The position numbers and the translations under genes were made by a program. From Apostichopus parvimensis (Eukaryota; Echinodermata; Holothuroidea; Aspidochirotida; Stichopodidae), in the NCBI GenBank assembly GCA_000934455.1, contig KN894389.1, positions 1 to 23,305 of the forward strand: 23,305 nucleotides of DNA, in the 5' to 3' direction. The notes under the pieces are model-generated. The model worked only from the letters and a program-made list of their open reading frames with translations, did no database searches and was not told the DNA's origin. This document shows positions 1 to 9,400 of this stretch, piece by piece; position 1 is the first letter of the stretch; each line of letters opens with the position of its first letter.

Positions 1-262
1 CTCTTTTAATCAAAGCCAAGAATGGGATGATCATTATCAAATAAAGTAATAGGCAATTTGCTTCAAATTACATGGTCATCTTCATCCTAACATTGTCCTG
101 TCCTACTGTTCCATTAGAGGTAAGATACTCATTGGCAGAATACACTGTCAGACATTCTCTTATGATGTCAACAAATTTTCTGGACCTTCCTTTTCTTTCT
201 AATGTTACGATATCATTCTTCGTTAACTTACTACTTAAGACAACATACCATAGTTATCTTAC

Positions 263-417
263 CTTTTCCGAAGCTTTCTTATCTTGAAGTCCATAGAATT
301 TGACAGCATTTTTAAAGCCATCCACAATTGCAGATTCTATTTTCTGATGATGACGCAGTTCCTCTATCCTGAATTCAACAGAACTCATCTTGCGATCCGA
401 TCCTCGTCCGCCAAACC
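263..417 (-). CDS. PKN: PKN exon encoding linker and first part of HR1c
   Basis: The acceptor TTCTGACAG precedes 417 and the donor AAAAG|GTAAGA follows 263. The exon completes Gly229 and adds residues 230-280, ending in phase 0. It reads [20 protein letters not shown], then [20 protein letters not shown] and [11 protein letters not shown]. The [15 protein letters not shown] string is the hallmark start of HR1c in PKN1/2. The usual AEGAKNV is VDGFKNA. The loop after helix 1 also looks shorter than in vertebrates. The rest of HR1c and the catalytic part must be encoded left of the window. Confidence 0.93.
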
Positions 418-3400
418 CTGTCAGAACAAAGAACATATGACACCATTTCAGGCTGCAGACCAAACAGACCCAACTTAGATGTGTTCATTGAGTATACTGT
501 GGACATTTCAGCAAAATTTCAATCTTGTAATGAAAGCAAACATATGAAACATGGATTTGCGGTGAGGCAGGGTCAAGAGAGAAAGGGGTTAATGGAATGT
601 GTTGTAGATGTCCCCAAACAACATTTAAATAGTATAACAACGTGCACAACATTTTCAAAATATTTTTTGGAATATTTGACATTCTTGGCAAGGTTTTTGC
701 ACGTTGACCTAAATATCAACGTTATTATGACATTGGGCAAGATAACACCAATAAGACACATATCTTGTATGACTTACTTACAAAAAGTGTGAGCAGGGGA
801 AAACTAGCGTAACTGAGGTAAACAATTCGCGGAACTGCTACCCGCATTAGTGTTTGCACAGAAAACACGGAGCGAACGCCGCTCCACCAAAACAGCCCCA
901 AAAACCTCATTAACAATAAGAAAAGGATACTTATTGGGCTGCAAACTGATTCAAACTCCTCCAAAACAGTGGATGGGAAAAACTCTGATCCTAGGAAAAC
1001 CGTAAGTGGACTAAATCCGATTGAAAAAATCCACTCAAAAATAACGATCTAGACACTTTGGATGGTAGAATGAGAAGGAAGGGCTGTGACCAGAGGAGCC
1101 GGTCGTAGAGGGTGCACAGTGCTAAAAAGGTTACCAGGACATTCTAGGCACGATAGAATAAGGGTGCTAAGTTGTTAGGGAGACAGGTAAGCGAGGAACG
1201 AAGAAAATTTCAAATACTAAGCACTTTTTGGCATATGGAAGATGGCCTTTTAGTATACTACACTGGTCTAGTAGCCTATATGCAAGTTATTTCATAGCCA
1301 TCTTAGTTTCTGCTAATCTTGAACACTTTTGTTACAAAAATAATAACAAAAAGAATTGGGGAAGGGAACGTTACAAAGTTTTCACAGGAATGGATTTTGG
1401 TGAACAATCATAGTTTGTGTTTTATTTCATGATTGGTTAGAGACTGCAGTTAGTTTGTTGACAAAAATAATTGAGAGATGATCAATCATAATGACTATTT
1501 AAGCAGCTTGTATTAATTGATTCTTAATGGAAATTTACAACTAAGGAATTTGATATTTCGATTAGAATCTTTCAGGGCTTGAACTACAAATAATATAGTA
1601 CTTGTTGAGGGGCTTGTTGAGGGTGTATAGCACAAGGCTGGTACCTGCAAGTCCATGAAAGGGGAGTTGTGTGAGCAATTACTAAAGTTAGGCCAAAGAT
1701 GTGACCACCAAACTACTGTGAGGATATAACATTACAAGACATAAAAGTTGCACTGCACAAATTTGCATCCATTTCAATAACATCCTATATTCCTGTCTGA
1801 AATAATTTCACCTGGTAACTGTGAAAGAAATAACACACTAAGCTGGAATTACAATGCCACAGATCTATTGTTGTCCTAATCGCATTTAAATCTGTCAATG
1901 ACAATGGCTTTGCATATTCAGGAATCATTCCGCAGAGGTGGAGAGGGGCCAGCTAATAAAGAGTTGTGCCTGACTGAACACAGCTAGTCCTCTGGCATGG
2001 ACGTCATGCTGGGTTTTACAGTGACCCCTGACAGGCACCTGTTATCGCCACTCACAGAAGCAGATGGTGCCCATGAAGGTATCTTTTCAACTTGACTTGT
2101 ACCAAACTTGGAAACTTGTTAGAGTCATAAATGACACCCAAAAGTAACAATGAAATATATTAATATTTTTTTGCTCACTTCTCTGTCCACACTTGTGATC
2201 TCACCTGAATCCAGAGTGCCATTCTCTGGTACACCCGTCTCTGGTTTACTTCCGTTTCCCTCTTCCATTCGTGCTCGTAGAATCTCCATCCGTATCACCT
2301 CTATTTTGGTTTTACTGTCGGTGAGCATCTGCTGTGCCTCTAGAAACATTTTATCTCTGTCTTTATATAGTTGGAGCATATTCTCTGCTCCTTGTTTAAC
2401 TTTCATCTCGATTGCTAGTTGCCTCTCCAGGGCTGTGATTTTACTGTTGGATTGCCCAAAGGGAGTGGCAATGCTCTCTGGTGACATCGGCTCATGTTTA
2501 CCTGTGCACAGCAAAAGAGTAAATCGATACAATTTAAATGACATGATACAATTTTGCTCTGGTAGACTTTTTATAATTTTAACACTGAAACAAGCAGAAA
2601 GAAAAATTAATGTTTCATTATTCCACATCTTCCATATCAAAGAAACGCAGCCTCATTCACAGCCTATTTTCATACTTATGAGTAACAATACTTCATATTA
2701 CTTGAACCTGTCTTCCATTAACATTGTACTAACATTCACATTGTACTTAAATTAGTTTACAAAGTTTGGTAATATTTTAGCAAGTGTACAGTGTGTCAAA
2801 AACACTAAACCAAACAAGGTAAAATTATTAAGTGCAGTTCTCTCTTATGTCCAAAATTAATCATTTAGATACAGTGGGTCATCGTTACAACACAGCATCT
2901 ATAGTTTCTACAGTCTTACCAATTTAACAAAGCTTCAAAACAATTTTCATATAGTGCTATTTGTGTAGGGCAAGACCCACATACATTAGTCATGATTCTT
3001 CACCAGGATGTTCAAAGTTCAAACTTCGTATAAGTGTCTTCATTTCTTTCAGATTCACCATAAAGCCTTACTTAAAAAGGCCACAAAGTAAGACATAAGC
3101 ACAAACATGTACAAAGTTAACTTGCTATAGTATAATGGAGTGTAATAGCCAAGTACAGATTACCAACTGGACATACCCAGTGCAGTGTTTGTTGTGTGAC
3201 TGGAACTTTCCTTTTGTTGAAGATAAAGCAAATAATCACAATAGGTTAATTACACAACCTTTTGTGGTCTAAGTGTTTAATATTCAGATATTCAACTGCT
3301 GGACCTGATGGTCTGGTACTGAAGGAGTTACCGTACTAAACTAAATAGTAGTTCCAGCTGATAGTGCTGAGATTCTGGAAGTCCTCGGACTGTTATTTGG

Positions 3401-6400
3401 ACAATGCTGACCATTATGTTGTGCCATAAGGCAGGCCCTTTACAGGCTCAGGAATAATTTATAAAGTTACCTGATCATTCCAGAGCTTAATATTTGGTTT
3501 AGATGATCATATTTCTCTACATCATCTTCTGATGTTACTTGTATGGTATATAGATTGAATGTATAAAATGCCCTGACTGGACAATTTTCACCTGACTTTT
3601 TTTCCCATTTTGTGCATGCCACTGGTCTTTGTTTTCATAGAAAGGTGATTTCCATGTTGCACAAGATTCTTCAATGCTAATCTACTTCTTTTTCATGTCA
3701 CATGTTTCTGAACTAGGGAATTCATTTATTTATTTTTTTGTTTAATATTAACTATGAATCAATGCAACTCAAAAATAATGGGGTAGGAGAAAATGTCAAT
3801 GAGAGTGCTCAAGTAAAATGGTGTCATTTATTTTAGCATTTTAAGCAACCAAATGTGCCTTCATTATCTACAAAAATTTTGTCAAGTTAACATTATATCC
3901 CTACCCCCCTTCCCCAGCCCATCTAAAGGTATGGCCATCCGACAGATTGCCATACCTTTTTAAAGCCTTGGACACGGATGTGAGCAAAAATAATGCTCTG
4001 CTCAGAGAGTTGAGGAAACATGAGCTAGTGTTATCAAAATATTAAGCTACATACTGTAGGTGGTGGGTTCAGACATGAGCACAGGTAATTCAGTAGTTCC
4101 TTCACAACTTGGGTTTCTGGTATCTAACATCCATGCGGTTTACTTACATTCCTTCCTATGTCAGTTTTTAACACTAGGTCGAAACACTTACAGAGGTGGG
4201 AGAGAACAGGTAGAGACAGGAGCACAGGTAATTCTGTAGTTCCTTTGCAACTTGGGTTTCTGGTATCTAACATCCATGCGGTTCCTTCCTATGTCAGTTT
4301 TTAACACTAGGTCGAAACACTTACATAGGTGGGAGAGAACAGGTAGAGACAGGAGCACAGGTAATTCTGTAGTTCCTCTCCAAAACAACTTCCAGGGCAA
4401 CTGGTTTAACAACTGGTACAGTAACTAACACCCCAAGCTGTTTACTTACAAAAACTACTTAGGTGGGAGAGAACAAATACTGAATGACAGGAGCACAGGT
4501 AATTGTGCAGTTCCTCTCTAACATCAGAGACTGGACCCTCACACAGACTGTTAATCTTTGGAACTTAAAAAATATATAAATTTGGTAATTGGATTAACTG
4601 GTAATGAACAACCTAAGCTGTTTACTAACATTCCTACCTACCAGTATGTCGGTTTTCTAAACACATTAGTTAAGACAAAATGCAACAAAATATCCAGATC
4701 CAACATTCAGTTTATAGTTACACTATACTTGCAAAAAATTTCTGACTTACATGTAAGCCTCTTTTGAACTAAAAGGAATTTTGACCTTCAGACAAAGCAA
4801 TAGGGGTTCTCCAATAAGATGGGTCCACAAATCAGGAAATAAAGTTTATCCAAGCTTTGCTTTAGAGTTACAATTTTGTTAAGTTTCAGATAACCATTGA
4901 TCTTCACACCAACGACAGGGCTCCTTGCACTCAATAAGGCGGATCTATACAACAGCTACAGTATATGAACTTCAAGCTTTGTACTGAAGTATCAAGCTTT
5001 GTATTTTTGAAGTATGTACATCATATTTCAAAGTTTCAAACTTTCACCTCCGACAGAACTCAAATGACCTTTGACCTCCACAGAAAATAATCCTGTTCTT
5101 TAGCAAACTAACTGTGAAGAATGAATCAACATACAAGGATAAAGTCAAGTCATGCTTTACATTTTAAGTTACTGTGTCAAGAAATGTTGATCTAGAGTCC
5201 TTCGACTCGATAAGGTGGAACCAAATACCAGGTATATATGAAGTTTATCCATCATGAATGTCTCTCTTAACCAGTTTAATGTCTCTCTAAACCAGTAGAT
5301 GGAAAAATCTCCAATCCTAGGTACTGTAAACAGACCAATTCTGATGGGAAAAATCCACTCCAAAAATAACGATCCAGTCACTTTGGATGGTGGAATGAGA
5401 AGGAAGGGCGGTGACCGGTTGAGCTGGTCACAGAGGGGGCACAGTGTTAAAAGGTTACCATGACATTCTAGGCAGGGTAGAATGAGGGTGCTAAGGTTGT
5501 GGAGAGACAGGTAAGCGAGGAACGAAGTAAATAACCTCAAATGGCCTCCAATAGAGTTCATGTTCTCACCAAGAGCAATCTTCAAGCCAGCTTTGAAGTT
5601 CATCCATGTTCTTGTTGAATATTTTAAGTTTACAAATTTCTTGACTTATCAAGACCTCGAGTTATCATATTTAGCAGGTTTAAAGACTTTGACCTATATT
5701 GACTGCAAATGGATATTGGTCTCAACCTACTGAAATAGGATTCTTGAACTCACTAAGACTAATCTGACCACCCAATATAAAGTTCAGCCAACATACACTT
5801 TTGGAGCTATCATGCTTACAAGCAGTGGAAATGTATGCACAGATGCTCACACATACGTTAGTACGTCATCATAACCACATAGATCCCTTGTACTTCCAGC
5901 AAGGAATCAAAAGATAATTAAAGACAGAAACTGGGGGTAGATACGAAAGCACATGTGACAAACCTGACCACAATTTCATATGCAAACACATTGAAAAACT
6001 CAAAGGATATTTATTTCAATGCTGGACACTGTGTTGGTGTGGATCACGAATGAAACTGATAGGAAATAGATTCTTGGTGAAAAGTATCACTGCAACATAC
6101 AGTAGTATATAGTAGGTTAACTTCTAAAAAGTGAGGGTGACCCAGAAATGCAGTATCATACGGGGTGCAAATTGTAGTGTTAACAAATTTTGCAGCTTAG
6201 GTGTACACAGAAAGGTACTCATTTTGACTGGAGGCAACAAGGAAGAAACAAATAAATTTGGATAGAACTTCAGTGAGTCAGGCATGTACAATAAAAGGGT
6301 GAAACTTGAGCTCATCACTAGATGTGATGGTAAAGTGGTATTTGCTTAACATTGCCAAATGCAGTCCTCTAAACACTACACTACAGGAAGTGTAGACTAC

Positions 6401-9400
6401 TTTTAAAGTTACTACTGGTGCAATATGCAGCAGCCATGCATAATCACCCACTGTATATTTTTATACAGGCTCATTCAACTGATGGGGGATAACAAACAGA
6501 AACTACAAACAGAAACTATACAATTGTACTTGCTATTTTGTACTTGTGTACTTGTACTTTGTGTTGTGTTTTTTGTGATTTTTATTGTACAGTGTACTTG
6601 TGCTTGTGTTTTATATTATAAAGTTTATATATGTCAAGCTCCATATTGATTCATCCATTTTGTTTTGTTGCAGTGAAATACAGTAGCAACACTTCATTTA
6701 CATTGCTCTAAAAGCATTGTGTTCAGTTGACCTGAAAGAAGTGTGAAAAAGCTCACAAAATATAAATGCAAGTATGACCAATGGCAGGTTCGATACAGTA
6801 CATGTTTCTTTAAAAAATAGGTAAAGATATTGTAAAACTTCACTTCATAACACTCACTATTTAAAACTCCCTTAGGTAGGTATTAAAGGAATTGTCTGGT
6901 GGAAGATTTGGATACATTGTCCAGTTCTCATTTTTCTCTTTCTAACCATGTGAAAATTGTCCCCATTTGACGTTTTCTTCTTGTAAAAATCTGGTTTTCA
7001 AATTAACCAGTTTCTAACCAAAAGCACCGTTGTTCGAATACATCAATTTGGTGAATGACGTAGTGCGGGCAAATAGGCAAAACGAGCGACTTGAAGTTAG
7101 CACTCCCATTTCCGCAGCAAATACAGTCTTGCGTGTACATGCAAAGGTGATTGCCTATTATATATTACACACATCGTGAACGTACATATACAGCCTACCA
7201 TGCCTAGTTGGTATGTACATAGCATTGCACATAATACCCTCTCACACTCAAACCACAGTTCATAAATCGTTTTTCGAAATCGCTGAAATAAAATTCATGT
7301 ATCAATTTGACAGTAAAAGGTAGCTTGAAAAGTATTTGGAACATCGAAAGATGAAACTTGGCGGAATCGATGTCAGAGCAGAATGTAGTACCGAGAAGCT
7401 TAGGCTTCGTAGAACTGTCCAATTGTAAACGTTAGGGTAGCCTACATGCGAACATTCTTTGCATTGCAGCTGGACAGCGCAATGTATAAACAACGAAGAG
7501 TCTGCTGTTCAAACTTATCTTGTGTTACACAAAAATCACAAAATTACTGATGCACTTCTAATATGACGGCTTAACAACGACTTAACAAATAATAACATGA
7601 TGTAAAAGGAAGGTACATCGTTGCCAAAAACTCTTAACAAAACCAAGAATTTCATTTAGGTGTAATAGAATATTTCATGCATGAGATGTCCAAAGTACAA
7701 TGGAATTTAAAAGAAAATTGACATAAAACAGGGAAGATCAGGAATGGGCGGTAGTAATCTTCAATTGCTTACACGCTAAATATTCATATTAAATCATGAT
7801 TGCTAGACTTTCAAATGTATGCTGGCCCAGGTAGAAGCCAGCACAATGAGCCAACATTTGGTAATAATATTTGTAACCTTGGTAACATGAATGGCAGAAG
7901 TGGCCTTATTGTTTTCACCTGCTAGTTGGAGCAATCTGTGTAATAAGTGTAAAAGTACACAAACATTTTCTGACCCAGTAATGAGTAGGTTCTGATTAGT
8001 AACCAATTGGTTATTTAACTTTCACAGTTTTTTGTACCATATCCTTTGTTACTTCTTATCTCTCAGGATCTGCACACCCAAACTATGGCCATTTTGTGTG
8101 TCAGTTATATAATTGTGGTTTTTCAAAACGACCATATAAATCAACTCAACTAACTGACATCTAGTTGTACAACTTACTAACCAAGAGAATGACATTTTAA
8201 TTGGAAAGGAGTCCATTGTATTTAAGGACCAGGGAGCACCCTAATGTCAGCCTACCTGTACTTAGTAAGTTAGTATATGTGTCTACTTTCAAAACAAGAT
8301 AGCGACTATGACAACAGTAACATCAGATAAGTTTAAATATTCTTTTTAGTAACTTTGTCATGAATGGCCATAGAGAAAAAGTATAAGTCTTTGGTGTCCA
8401 AAGTTGTAAGTTGAGATCTGTACCTGGTTTGATGTACAGTATACTGAAGTAAACATTATTGTTAATCTAGATTCACACCTCCAGAATTAAGACTGGCCTC
8501 TGCTGACCTCAACTGACCTCCACCATTTATTATAATAGGGTTCTTGTTCTCACTGCTATGGATTTACATATCAGGTATGAACCATCATGGAGTTATCTTG
8601 ACACTAAGCAAACTTTTTATTTATGCAATGTATTGTCACAGCACCATCAAAATGATGTTCCTTTATTCCAAAAGCACACCTATTGAGGATGGTCAATGTA
8701 ACACAGCTATAATGAACTAATAGCAGACTGATGGTGACGTACCGAAATAATCATTTCAAACTTGATATAGAAGGAAATACTTTACGAACCTGCAGTTGTT
8801 GGTGTACCAGGGTCAGTGCTTGGGCTGACAATCTGATGAGCATTGAGTTCATTTAATTCTTGCTGTAAATCATGCAGTTTGGTATTAGTCTTTCTGATTA
8901 TAGAATTAACATTGCTCAGTGTCCTCTTGTCCGTAGAAACTTTCTTCATTCGCTCAGCTGCATCTTTAATTTTATACTCTTTTCTCATTTCAGCTTTAAT
9001 CTGGTCCTTAACTTGATCCAGTTTATGCTGAAAATTTGCATCCGAGAGGTCCAGTTGATCCCGACTATTCACATAAGCTGCAAGTGTGTCATGTGTCTGA
9101 TGCTGATCGTCAAGTTCTCGCAGCTGTTCAATCCAAAAAACAAAAACAAATGTGAACCAGATAGCGATTCCTTTGTATGGGAAAATTACTGCACATTAAA
9201 GTTCAAATCATGGTTTATTATTATATGAACACTAAGAATGAAATTCACCCCAGACTTACTTTTGGATATATATGCCAAAGTCTTCAATTATAACCATTGG
9301 TAGAGAGAACGTCACCAAATTTTACTTTCATTTTAGTAACCATTTACGTAAAATACACCACTGAAGTGAAAGGTCAGGCTTAAAGTTGCTTATGCAATAA

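Larger units (their letters stand above)
2502..8789 (-). other. Large PKN intron between HR1a and HR1b exons (6.3 kb)
   Basis: The intron is bounded by the G|GTTCGT donor and CTGTGCACAG acceptor. It contains the tandem repeat at 4081-4520, the dispersed repeat copy at 5291-5541 and three minus-oriented stretches of the echinoderm-like repeat (4775-5265, 5620-5800, 8465-8615). From about 6500 to 6650 the plus strand is rich in GTACTTGT-type simple sequence. The rest (2.5-4.0 kb, 5.8-8.4 kb) shows no gene I can support. Confidence 0.85.

Noticed and set aside
2150-2755. 201-codon open frame on the plus strand, the longest in the window
   Set aside because: It is the antisense shadow of the PKN HR1b exon. 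The minus strand there encodes a clearly conserved HR1 repeat with proper splice sites.
5169-5603. 144-codon minus-strand open frame
   Set aside because: It spans dispersed repeat copy 2 and flanking echinoderm-like repeat. The matching frame in copy 1 contains a stop and the third copy is more broken, so it is not under coding constraint.
6530-6620. GTACTTGT-rich stretch as a telomere-like or functional repeat
   Set aside because: The units are irregular and do not form a consistent tandem array; it is simple-sequence drift.
8872-9228. 118-codon plus-strand open frame
   Set aside because: It is the shadow of the PKN HR1a exon and continues into intron; the product resembles nothing.
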